Shown one piece after another: positions 1-6,359 of a DNA stretch of 6,359 nt. The stretch is from Prolixibacteraceae bacterium (GTDB lineage Bacteria > Bacteroidota > Bacteroidia > Bacteroidales > Prolixibacteraceae). The stretch's first letter is position 1. Every line of letters starts with the position of its first letter. Under the pieces are notes generated by a model. It ran no database searches. It saw nothing but the letters and a program-made list of their open reading frames with translations, and had not been told where the DNA came from. Made by a program: the position numbers and the translations under genes. The DNA lies in the NCBI GenBank assembly GCA_016788685.1, contig JAEUSS010000592.1:1-6359 (forward strand). Direction: 5' to 3'.

Positions 1-1
1 A

Positions 2-26
2 ACAAAGGCTTCCGGAGCTTTTTTGT
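2..26. terminator. Short hairpin with T-run at the left edge (possible terminator)
   Basis: On the plus strand, GCT at 8-10 can pair with AGC at 16-18 around a five-base loop, extended by flanking A/T pairs with one bulged G, and six T's (19-24) follow. Read leftward from the helicase gene, it lies about 46 bases past the stop codon, and its outer ACAAA/TTTGT arms make it roughly symmetric. It could end transcription of the helicase gene, of a convergent gene to the left, or of both. The stem is short and bulged, and the context to the left is missing, so the call is tentative. Positions 27-71 show nothing else. Confidence 0.3.
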
Positions 27-71
27 CCGGATTACCCGATTCTTAAAGTTGCTTTGAGATATTCGGTTAGT

Positions 72-3000
72 TTAAACTTTTACCCGTTTATTGGACCGGG
101 TATACCAAATATACCCGGAGATATTCCGGTAACCGCAATTCTTCAGCTCGCGAATGTACGAAAGCAACTGATACTTATACTTATCCGATTCCGTTTCGCC
201 TGATTTATAGTCGACCACCACAACCCTGTCGTCGCCGATCATGATGCGGTCGGGCCGCTTCAGTCCATTGAGTCCGGTCAGGATACTCCGTTCGTTCACC
301 ACCCTGAAAGTACCGTCGAACCACGATTTCACTTCCGGGTCGTTGAGCAGTCCGGTCAGTTCTTCCACCATCTTTCCGGCTTCCTGAGCTCCGATTTTAC
401 CTTCGGTTTCTACCCGTTTTACAGCTTTGCCCAAGTCGGCACTGGTTTCAATCAGCGAAAGAATCTCGTGAATCAGTTTTCCCTTGTTAATCCCGCGCTG
501 CTGCTTGCTTTCGCGGCTGAAAAAGTCTTCGCCCCGTTTCCGGATGTTCAGGAATTTCCGGAAATCGACAAACTCAAATTCTGACAGGCGGACATCGGTC
601 ATTGTTTGCCCTTCTTTTTTCTCACCCTCCGGAGAAACTGTAACCTCTCCGGTTTCGAGCAGTAATTTCTCCGGATCATAGACCGTCCGCAATTCCATCA
701 TTTCGCCAGCTTTAAGCCCCAATGCTCCCCAGTTGTGCTGATTCTCAACCGCCAGCTTCAGCAAATCGCCCACGGTACTCAGTTTACCCGAGAAAGAAGC
801 CCAAATATACAATCCGGCTTTGGCGCGGGTAAAAACCACGTACATCAGGTTCAGGTTATCAATGTAGGTATTGAATTTTTCGGTGAAGAATTCGCGGTAA
901 AAAATGGAGTTGGCCAAATCATTTTTGTACCTCACCGGCACCAGGTCCATCTCGTTAAAAGGCGCCGAATCGGGCTGACACCACAACAACGGAGCCATTT
1001 CAGGAGACGAATGCGGATGAACGGACCAATTGAAGAAAGGCACAAAAACGTGCGTAAACTCTAACCCCTTCGACTTGTGGATGGTCAGCACATTGATGGC
1101 GTCAATGCTGTCGGAAACCGGAATGGTAAACCGCTGCCCGTTTTCGCCCCACCAGTTCAAAAAGCTGGTCAGCTCCGAAGCGTGATTCCGCTCAAACACC
1201 GAAATCTGGTCAACAAAAGCTTGCAAATAAGCAAGTTCATCGGCCAGGCTGAATAAATTAAATTTCTCGCAAATGCTGTAAATGATCTCCAGAATCGGTT
1301 TTCCGGCGATCAGTTCTTCAAAATATTTTCCCGAAATAAACTGAATCAACTCATTCTCCGGAAGATCAGCCTGCTCAAACTGCCGGCAGATATCAGGTTC
1401 ATAAGCATCTTTTGAATCGATTGGCTGGACAAAAAAATCAAGCGCAAACTGATCTTCAGCCTTCTTTATTCCCGAAGCCGGAGCCTGAAGGGCGGGACTT
1501 GCCAGGTTCGGCACCTTTCCCAACGCCTTCAGCCGCGGATATATTTTCTGATGATACAAATAGTTCAGCTCGGCCTTTACCACCTGATCATCCGGATTAA
1601 GGAAACCCGTCAGAATCGAAATAACCAAGCTAATCACCTCTGAGTTGGCAATATAGAGCGACTCTCCCGAAAGAATATCGAAGTTATAGTTCCGGTTTTC
1701 CGGAAGGTCCTTTTGTTCCAGAAAGAGGTCGGCAATCAGTCGGGCTTGTTTTTTATCGCGAACCAGAATTGCCATTTCAATCGCCTTCACGCCTTTATCC
1801 TGAAGGGATTTGATCGAGCCGACCAATTCATCAAGAATCAGTTTCTCGTTTTCGTCAGCCAGTTCTTTTTTCGCCTCCAGAAACCGGACCCGAACGTATC
1901 CCTGGTCGGCCACCCGGGCATTGGAAACCTGCTGAACGCTGTCGGCATACACTTCAGGAATGGTAATCTGTACCGGATTTTCTGTAATTCCGGCGGCCTG
2001 AAGTTCTTCGTCCATGTTTTGCTGAAGCAACTCGGGTACCATTCTGAACATCGTATTGTTAAACCGGATCACTTTTCCGTGACTGCGCCAGTTGCTGTTC
2101 AAAACCTCGTTCTGAAGGCCAAACGCCGGAAAACTCTCACCCAACTTACCTGCCAGCAAACGCCAGTCGCCGCTTCGCCAGCGGTAAATCGCCTGTTTCA
2201 CGTCGCCAACCACCATGCTCAGATTGTTTTCCGACAACGAGTTGCCGATCAGCGGACGAAAATTATTCCACTGCAACCCCGATGTGTCCTGAAACTCGTC
2301 GATCATAAAGTGCGAATACACCGAGCCTGTTTTTTCGTACACAAACGGAGTCTCAGAGTCAGCAATTACATCTTTAAGCAAATGACCCGAATCTGAAATC
2401 AGTACAATCCCTTTTTCGCGGCAAAGGTCTTTCACCGCCTTGCGCAGATCCACCAGAATCCCGAGCGTATACAATTGATTGACGATGAGCTTGGCTGTGA
2501 TGTAACTCCGGGTCTGTGTTTCGAGCAACCGAACAGCTTCCTGCATCTTTGGCATCAGCTTTTCTTGGGCCACACTTTCCAATTTCGATTTCAGCGGCTC
2601 CTTGACCGAAGCCGTCACCCAGGCTGAGACTTCGGTAGTCGCTTCTATTGTCGTTTTGTTCAGGGTAAAAGTCAGATCTTTCATCTTCTGAAAGCCCGCC
2701 GCCGGCCCCCGCCCTTTCATCTTGAAATCGTCAGCCGACAAGCCTTCTATAGCCAACAGATTCAAACCTTCCTGCCCCAGTGATTTTAGTTTATTTTCGT
2801 ACAGCGCGATTATTTTACTGAGTTTTCCGCGGTATTCGCGCAGAAAGGCCCGGTCGTTCAGCTTCTCGTAGAGACTTTCGTTCAACGACTTAAATGTTTC
2901 GTTGTAAATCTCGTTTCCCAGGCGCAGAATATCTTTTTTCAGGTTCCAGCCCTGTCCCTCACGAATTTTATCTGAAGCAAACGCATCGAGCCATTCCAGC

Positions 3001-3464
3001 AGCTTCGGATCGTCTTCCACCGATTGTATCAGCCGGTCGGCAGCTTCTTCCAGAATATTTTTTTCGTCCAGCTCCACATTGTAGGCCGCATTGATACCCA
3101 GTTCGCGGTTAAAAGCCTTGATGACACGCTGAAAGAAACTGTCGATGGTACTGATGGAGAACCGGGAATAATCGTGTAAAATACGCTTCAGTACCAACTG
3201 AGCCTGCCGCTCCACCTGCATAGGCTGCCAGCCCAGTTCACGGGTCAAAACGTCCATGTACACCGAAGGCTTGCCTTTAGCCAGGTGGTACAGCTCGCCG
3301 ATGATTCGCGATTTCATCTCGGCAGTAGCTTTGTTGGTAAAGGTTACAGCCAGGATGTGCCGGTAGTTCGACTCGTTGGTCAGTGCCAGTTTCATGTATT
3401 CGATGGCCAACCGGAAAGTTTTTCCGGAGCCCGCCGAAGCTTTATATACTTTAAGTTGCGACAT
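72..3464 (-). CDS. UvrD/RecB-family (AddA-like) ATP-dependent DNA helicase with C-terminal nuclease
   Basis: This is a superfamily 1A DNA helicase fused to a RecB-type nuclease, the architecture of AddA and RecB, which unwind and trim double-strand DNA ends for recombination repair in the cytoplasm. Numbering from the ATG at 3464 (1130 residues), the motifs in order are: Walker A ASAGSGKT (9-16), motif Ia TFTNKATAEM (41-50), FSISTIDSF (102-110), Walker B DEFQDT (389-394), motif III GDVKQAIYRWR (420-430), motif IV NWRS (458-461), motif V TIHKSKGLEF (794-803) and motif VI VVFTRAK (876-882). The nuclease has H999 in GKLIHE, D1072 in RPDR, D1085 and K1087 in DYKSG, and Q1099 in QLLSY, so it should be active. 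The frame extends two TTG codons further upstream (to 3470), but ATG at 3464 is the better start. No Shine-Dalgarno is visible. The length fits the family. AddA and RecB act with a second subunit (AddB or RecC). None is visible here, so I give no symbol. The family call is secure; the exact complex is not. Confidence 0.95.
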   Translation of the reverse strand: MSQLKVYKASAGSGKTFRLAIEYMKLALTNESNYRHILAVTFTNKATAEMKSRIIGELYHLAKGKPSVYMDVLTRELGWQPMQVERQAQLVLKRILHDYSRFSISTIDSFFQRVIKAFNRELGINAAYNVELDEKNILEEAADRLIQSVEDDPKLLEWLDAFASDKIREGQGWNLKKDILRLGNEIYNETFKSLNESLYEKLNDRAFLREYRGKLSKIIALYENKLKSLGQEGLNLLAIEGLSADDFKMKGRGPAAGFQKMKDLTFTLNKTTIEATTEVSAWVTASVKEPLKSKLESVAQEKLMPKMQEAVRLLETQTRSYITAKLIVNQLYTLGILVDLRKAVKDLCREKGIVLISDSGHLLKDVIADSETPFVYEKTGSVYSHFMIDEFQDTSGLQWNNFRPLIGNSLSENNLSMVVGDVKQAIYRWRSGDWRLLAGKLGESFPAFGLQNEVLNSNWRSHGKVIRFNNTMFRMVPELLQQNMDEELQAAGITENPVQITIPEVYADSVQQVSNARVADQGYVRVRFLEAKKELADENEKLILDELVGSIKSLQDKGVKAIEMAILVRDKKQARLIADLFLEQKDLPENRNYNFDILSGESLYIANSEVISLVISILTGFLNPDDQVVKAELNYLYHQKIYPRLKALGKVPNLASPALQAPASGIKKAEDQFALDFFVQPIDSKDAYEPDICRQFEQADLPENELIQFISGKYFEELIAGKPILEIIYSICEKFNLFSLADELAYLQAFVDQISVFERNHASELTSFLNWWGENGQRFTIPVSDSIDAINVLTIHKSKGLEFTHVFVPFFNWSVHPHSSPEMAPLLWCQPDSAPFNEMDLVPVRYKNDLANSIFYREFFTEKFNTYIDNLNLMYVVFTRAKAGLYIWASFSGKLSTVGDLLKLAVENQHNWGALGLKAGEMMELRTVYDPEKLLLETGEVTVSPEGEKKEGQTMTDVRLSEFEFVDFRKFLNIRKRGEDFFSRESKQQRGINKGKLIHEILSLIETSADLGKAVKRVETEGKIGAQEAGKMVEELTGLLNDPEVKSWFDGTFRVVNERSILTGLNGLKRPDRIMIGDDRVVVVDYKSGETESDKYKYQLLSYIRELKNCGYRNISGYIWYTRSNKRVKV

Positions 3465-3728
3465 CAACAATTTAATTTACCGCAGATTGCGCGGATTAAT
3501 ACCAGTTTTAACTTCAAGATCCGGATGCCTTCAAGCCGAAAAACCGGAAACCTTAAATATCAAAACTTAAAAGTAAGCATATCTCCGGAACTGCAAGCGC
3601 CATTGTTCCCGGATAATCTTTGCACTGTTAATAACTCGTTGAGAAGTAGAATTTTTGAATCGGTTACATCCAGAAGAAAAGATTGTAGATTTAGGAGATC
3701 AAATCAGAGCAGACAGTAAAAAAAAATA
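3465..3728. other. Divergent intergenic region, mostly featureless
   Basis: This A/T-rich stretch separates the leftward helicase gene from the rightward serine hydrolase and must hold the helicase promoter. I see no clean Bacteroidota promoter (TTTG, about 20 bases, TAnnTTTG) on either strand. The nearest for the helicase is TTGC at 3596-3593 with AAGTTTTG at 3568-3561 (minus strand), where the spacing is too long at 24 bases. For the plus strand, TTTGC at 3619-3623 with TAGAATTT at 3647-3654 has two mismatches. A run of nine A's (3718-3726) closes the region. Plus-strand open frames that cross it continue from inside the helicase gene and are not credible. Confidence 0.5.
3481..3498. repeat. 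Two-copy imperfect 9-bp tandem repeat in the helicase leader
   Basis: CGCAGATTG (3481-3489) is followed directly by CGCGGATTA (3490-3498), matching at seven of nine positions. It lies 17-34 bases upstream of the helicase ATG, so it is probably transcribed as part of that leader. Short GCAGATT-type tandem units of this sort are common intergenic debris in many bacterial genomes, from my general recollection. No function can be assigned. Confidence 0.4.
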
Positions 3729-3848
3729 ATGGCTTATGGTTCAACAGCCTGCTGCCACCGGCTGATAAGGGAATGCGCTAAACTTGCGTTACGGCAAGCA
3801 GCCGGCAACTCGTCTGTAAACAAACGTTTATCGGATCTTATTAAATAA
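3729..3848 (+). CDS. Possible 39-residue small protein upstream of the serine hydrolase
   Basis: An open frame runs from ATG at 3729 to TAA at 3846-3848, ending seven bases before the serine hydrolase ATG. An in-frame TAA at 3717-3719 blocks a longer version. The product would begin MAYGSTACC and contain a basic, helix-like middle (HRLIRECAKLALRQAAG) with three cysteines and no signal peptide or membrane segment. I do not recognise the family. In favour: it is GC-richer than the DNA before it, and it sits where a leader peptide or co-transcribed small gene would be. Against: there is no Shine-Dalgarno, it is short, and the same bases form stems that could explain the composition as a structured RNA or a dispersed repeat. 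It is a candidate only. Confidence 0.27.
   Translation: MAYGSTACCHRLIRECAKLALRQAAGNSSVNKRLSDLIK
3745..3805 (+). promoter_or_regulatory. Potentially folded leader RNA before the serine hydrolase
   Basis: CCGGCTG (3758-3764) pairs perfectly with CAGCCGG (3799-3805). Inside it, CTTGC (3783-3787) pairs with GCAAG (3794-3798), whose last base abuts the outer stem's 3' strand, so the two helices could stack. A competing helix, CAGCC (3745-3749) with GGCTG (3760-3764), uses the same strand as the outer stem, so two folds are mutually exclusive. This could be a switching leader of the serine hydrolase mRNA, part of a repeat element, or chance in a GC-rich patch. It overlaps the 39-codon frame. No known riboswitch consensus is satisfied. 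Confidence 0.25.
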
Positions 3849-3855
3849 ATCAACT

Positions 3856-5433
3856 ATGAAAACAATAAAATTAACAACAGCCATCTTTACTCTGCTGTTC
3901 TTGTTAGTGAGCGGTGTGACAAACGCCCAGATCACATCCAACGAAATCGATAGCCTGCTCCGGATTGCGATGGACAAATTTAAAGTAGCAGGAGCTGCGG
4001 TAGCTGTTGTAAAAGACGGCAAGGTCGTCCACAAAAAAGGATATGGTGTGAAGTCAGTTACAACCAAACAGGCTGTTGACACATATACCAATTTCCAGAT
4101 TGCCTCCAACAGCAAAGCTTTTACAACAGCGGCCCTGTCTATCCTGGCCGATGAAGGAAAACTCTCGTGGAAAGATAAAGTCAAGACCCATCTTCCCGAA
4201 TTTAAAATGTACAATGACTATGTGACAGAGAACTTTTTAATCGAAGATTTGCTTTGTCACCGCAGCGGGCTCGGTTTGGGAGCCGGAGATTTAATGAGCT
4301 TTCCGGACGGGACAGACTTTACGATAAAAGATGTGTTGACAAACTTTCAATACTTCCAACCGGTTTCTGCCTTCAGGACTCAATTCGACTATGACAATCA
4401 ACTTTATACCGTTGCCGGTGAGTTAATTTCCAGAGTCAGCGGAATGAGCTGGGAAAAATTTGTCCAGCAAAACATTATGGTTCCTTTGCAAATGAACAAC
4501 TCATATACTTCCCTCGCCGCCATCAAAGACCGGACAAATGTCGCAACACCCCATTCAACCGAAAACTCAAAATCCGGAGAGATCAGACCAATCTCTTTAT
4601 TCACAGATATGATCAATGGTGCGGCCGGCGGCATCCTTTCAAACGTTGACGACATGTCGAAATGGATGTTGGTCCAGCTGAACAAAGGAAAATTCGGGAA
4701 CAATTTAGAAAAGCAACTTTTTACGGAGGCCAGGCAACGCGAAATGTGGAGAATACACACAGTAATGGAATCCAATCCGGACCCCAGATACAACATGCAT
4801 TTTGCCGGCTATGGTTTAGGATGGAATTTAAGCGACATCAATGGTAAATTACGGGTCAACCATACTGGTGGTTTGCCGGGAATGTTATCTGTTGTTACCA
4901 TGATTCCTGATTTAAATCTCGGAGTCGTCGTTTTAACCAACACCGAGAGTGGAGGCGGCGCTCTGTTTGGCGCGGTAAGCAGAACTATCATTGACTCCTA
5001 TCTGGGCTTAGACCATTTGGATTGGGTTAACATGTACAGCAAGAGAATGGAATCTCAGAAGAGCGAGACCGATTCTGTAACCCAAAAAGTCTGGAAAGTA
5101 GTTGCTGCAGCCCAAAGTACCAAGATCAATCCCGAAGATTATACAGGCTTATTTGAAGATAAATGGTTTGGAAAAGTTGAAATATTCCTGAAAGGAGATC
5201 AATTGTGGTTCAGGTCCTTGCGTTCGCCAAAGCTGAACGGCCCCATGAACTATTACAAAGCAACAACTTTCGCAATCAAATGGGAATATCAGGACATGAA
5301 TTGCGATGCGTTCGCCATCTTTGGGTTAGACGAGGAAGGAAAAGCTCAAAGCATAAAAATGAAAGGCATTTCCCCCAACATCGATTTCAGCTTCGACTTT
5401 CAGGATTTAGACCTTCAGCGGGTCAGGAAATAA
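3856..5433 (+). CDS. Exported serine hydrolase, class C beta-lactamase-like, with C-terminal DUF3471 domain
   Basis: This is a secreted or periplasmic serine hydrolase of the class C beta-lactamase/penicillin-binding-protein superfamily (525 residues). The first 24 residues form a Sec signal peptide: a basic start (MKTIK), a hydrophobic core, and a predicted cut after TNA, before Q25. No lipobox cysteine is present. The catalytic triplet of the superfamily is complete: SxxK as S84-N-S-K87 (nucleophile S84), YxN as Y179-D-N181, and H336-T-G-G in place of KTG. The LLCHRSGL segment around H135 is also typical. The hydrolase domain spans roughly residues 28-385. Residues from about 428 (DYTGLFE) to the end match DUF3471, a beta-rich domain often found behind such hydrolases. 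Members include peptidases, esterases and beta-lactamases, so the substrate cannot be named, and antibiotic resistance should not be assumed. The ATG lies just after an A/T-rich stretch, without a Shine-Dalgarno. Confidence 0.93.
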   Translation: MKTIKLTTAIFTLLFLLVSGVTNAQITSNEIDSLLRIAMDKFKVAGAAVAVVKDGKVVHKKGYGVKSVTTKQAVDTYTNFQIASNSKAFTTAALSILADEGKLSWKDKVKTHLPEFKMYNDYVTENFLIEDLLCHRSGLGLGAGDLMSFPDGTDFTIKDVLTNFQYFQPVSAFRTQFDYDNQLYTVAGELISRVSGMSWEKFVQQNIMVPLQMNNSYTSLAAIKDRTNVATPHSTENSKSGEIRPISLFTDMINGAAGGILSNVDDMSKWMLVQLNKGKFGNNLEKQLFTEARQREMWRIHTVMESNPDPRYNMHFAGYGLGWNLSDINGKLRVNHTGGLPGMLSVVTMIPDLNLGVVVLTNTESGGGALFGAVSRTIIDSYLGLDHLDWVNMYSKRMESQKSETDSVTQKVWKVVAAAQSTKINPEDYTGLFEDKWFGKVEIFLKGDQLWFRSLRSPKLNGPMNYYKATTFAIKWEYQDMNCDAFAIFGLDEEGKAQSIKMKGISPNIDFSFDFQDLDLQRVRK

Positions 5434-5466
5434 TACACCGGGAAGCTGATGTTTACTTATTTTCAC

Positions 5467-5496
5467 CTCCGGCAATCCGGAGAGCCTAAATTTTTG
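5467..5496 (+). terminator. Terminator-like hairpin after the serine hydrolase gene
   Basis: CTCCGG (5467-5472) and CCGGAG (5477-5482) form a perfect six-base-pair GC-rich stem with a CAAT loop, 33 bases past the serine hydrolase stop. A run of five T's (5491-5495) follows after an eight-base gap, which is longer than in a textbook intrinsic terminator and weakens the call. It suggests that the serine hydrolase and the DUF1846 gene are separate transcription units. Confidence 0.4.
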
Positions 5497-5525
5497 CTAT
5501 TTTCGAAGCCCAGATATTAATTCTG
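5493..5525 (+). promoter_or_regulatory. Bacteroidota-type promoter candidate for the DUF1846 gene
   Basis: TTTG at 5493-5496 matches the -33 element. After 21 bases, TAATTCTG at 5518-5525 matches the -7 element TAnnTTTG with one mismatch. Element sequence and spacing fit the known promoter pattern of this phylum. Transcription would start near 5530-5533, leaving a leader of only about ten bases before the GTG start. The -33 element overlaps the T-run of the preceding hairpin. Confidence 0.4.
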
Positions 5526-5539
5526 AAATACTATTCTAA

Positions 5540-6359
5540 GTGAGTGAAACAGAGGATTCAAATCTTCCGGGATTTGATAACGAAAAGTACCTTCAGGAGC
5601 AGACAACTGCCATCCTTGAACGGGTTAGCCAATTTAATGACAAACTTTATCTGGAATTCGGAGGTAAAATTTTATACGATTATCACGCAGCCAGAGTGCT
5701 GCCGGGCTTCGACCCCAACGTAAAAATGCGCCTTTTGCAACTGCTGAAAGACAAAATCGACGTGATTTTGTGTATTCACGCGGGTGCCATCGAACGAAAA
5801 AAAATCAGGGCTGATTTCGGCATCACCTACGATGTGGATGCCTTAAAAACCATTGATGATTTCCGGGAATGGGGAATCAACATCACAGCAGTGGTTATCA
5901 CCCGCTACCGGAATCAGCCGGCAGCAACAGCCTTTAAAAACAAGCTCGAGTTAAGGGGAGTAAAAGTATACCTGCACTACCCGACTCAGGGATACCCGAC
6001 TGATATCGACCTGATTGTCAGCGACCAGGGTTACGGAGCCAACGAATATGTGGAAACGACCAAACCCATCGTGATTGTCACCGGACCAGGCCCCGGCAGC
6101 GGAAAACTGGCCACCTCCCTGAGCAACCTGTACCACGAATACAAAAATGGAATCAAGGGCGGATATGCCAAATTTGAAACGTTCCCGATCTGGGACCTGC
6201 CCATCGATCACAAAGTGAACATTGCCTACGAAGCGGCCACAATTGACCTGGGCGATGAAGTACTGATTGATGAGCATCATCTGAAAGCATACGGCCTGGC
6301 GGCTGTAAACTATAACCGCGACATCGAAGCATTTAATCTGCTGAAAAGGATTATCGAAA
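5540..6359 (+). CDS. DUF1846 (UPF0371) family protein, 5' part, cut by the window edge
   Basis: The first 273 codons of a DUF1846 protein are present. Full members have about 490-510 residues, so roughly half is missing on the right because of the window, not a defect. Conserved family segments are YLEFGGK (37-43), [11 protein letters not shown] (47-57), [17 protein letters not shown] (from 146), a glycine-rich P-loop-like GPGPGSGK (182-189), the [13 protein letters not shown] stretch after it, and NYNRD (257-261). The P-loop suggests nucleotide or phosphate binding. The cellular role of the family is not established as far as I know, although structures exist. It is predicted cytoplasmic, with no signal peptide or membrane segment. 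GTG at 5540 directly follows an in-frame TAA (5537-5539) and is the only plausible start before the conserved region beginning FDNEKYL at residue 12. The next in-frame ATG is about 60 codons in and would delete the conserved GGK and HAARVLPGF segments. No Shine-Dalgarno is seen. Confidence 0.92.
   Translation, partial: MSETEDSNLPGFDNEKYLQEQTTAILERVSQFNDKLYLEFGGKILYDYHAARVLPGFDPNVKMRLLQLLKDKIDVILCIHAGAIERKKIRADFGITYDVDALKTIDDFREWGINITAVVITRYRNQPAATAFKNKLELRGVKVYLHYPTQGYPTDIDLIVSDQGYGANEYVETTKPIVIVTGPGPGSGKLATSLSNLYHEYKNGIKGGYAKFETFPIWDLPIDHKVNIAYEAATIDLGDEVLIDEHHLKAYGLAAVNYNRDIEAFNLLKRIIE

Noticed and set aside
1713..2396. 227-residue plus-strand open frame
   Set aside because: It lies entirely opposite the helicase gene, across conserved motifs II-IV. 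A coding shadow is the simple explanation, and no recognisable family appears.
3465..3470. TTG-TTG extension of the helicase N-terminus by two codons
   Set aside because: An ATG follows immediately at 3464, and the Walker A motif starts at residue 9 from it, as is usual for the family. The TTG start is less likely.
3285..3719. 144-residue plus-strand open frame
   Set aside because: Its first part is antisense to the helicase N-terminus, including the Walker A region, and the rest runs through A/T-rich intergenic DNA. The product shows no domain and has a low-complexity tail.
3732..3820. Partial resemblance to a cobalamin riboswitch (AAGGGAAT, then CCGGCAACT and CTGTAA)
   Set aside because: The order of these words recalls the B12 aptamer core, but the GGTG element and the downstream GCCACTG box are missing. 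Too little room remains before the ATG for the rest of the aptamer, and a serine hydrolase is not a usual B12 target. An Infernal search with the Rfam cobalamin model would settle it.
3828..4214. 128-residue minus-strand open frame
   Set aside because: It is antisense to the signal peptide and SxxK region of the serine hydrolase, whose own frame has clear catalytic motifs.
5951..6280. 109-residue minus-strand open frame
   Set aside because: It is antisense to the most conserved part of the DUF1846 gene, including the P-loop-like segment.
1..6359. Search for a defence system, CRISPR array, mobile element or tRNA
   Set aside because: No array-like direct repeats, transposase, integrase, toxin-antitoxin pair or tRNA-like fold was seen. 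The helicase-nuclease alone is a housekeeping repair type and does not make a defence locus.

Overview
The window looks like an ordinary chromosomal segment of a member of the Bacteroidota. Three things point that way. No Shine-Dalgarno site precedes any start codon, and the leaders are A/T-rich. A promoter-like pair of the Bacteroidota type (TTTG, then TAnnTTTG) sits before the last gene. The gene families and protein style (an exported serine hydrolase with a C-terminal DUF3471 domain, a DUF1846 protein, an AddA/RecB-like helicase-nuclease) fit as well. A Marinilabiliales/Prolixibacteraceae-type host is a guess that I cannot test from the sequence.

Layout: the minus strand from 3464 down to 72 carries one long gene for a UvrD/RecB-family (AddA-like) DNA helicase fused to a C-terminal PD-(D/E)XK nuclease. 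All helicase motifs and the nuclease residues are intact. It is transcribed leftward out of the window, and any AddB-like partner would lie beyond the left edge. A divergent intergenic region (3465-3855) follows. It holds a short tandem 9-bp repeat, no convincing promoter, and a GC-richer block at 3729-3848 that is at once a 39-codon open frame and a potentially folded leader. Next is an exported class C beta-lactamase-like serine hydrolase (3856-5433, plus strand) with the SxxK, YxN and HTG catalytic motifs and a C-terminal DUF3471 domain. A terminator-like hairpin and a promoter-like pair fill the 106-bp gap before a DUF1846 (UPF0371) gene that starts with GTG at 5540 and runs off the right edge.

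How the genes work together: I see no shared pathway. One acts in DNA end processing, one outside the cytoplasmic membrane, and the third has no settled function. The first gene is divergent from the other two, and the second and third appear to be separately transcribed. I find no CRISPR array, tRNA, rRNA, transposase, phage gene or defence island. The part that deserves a second look is the 3729-3848 block in front of the serine hydrolase.
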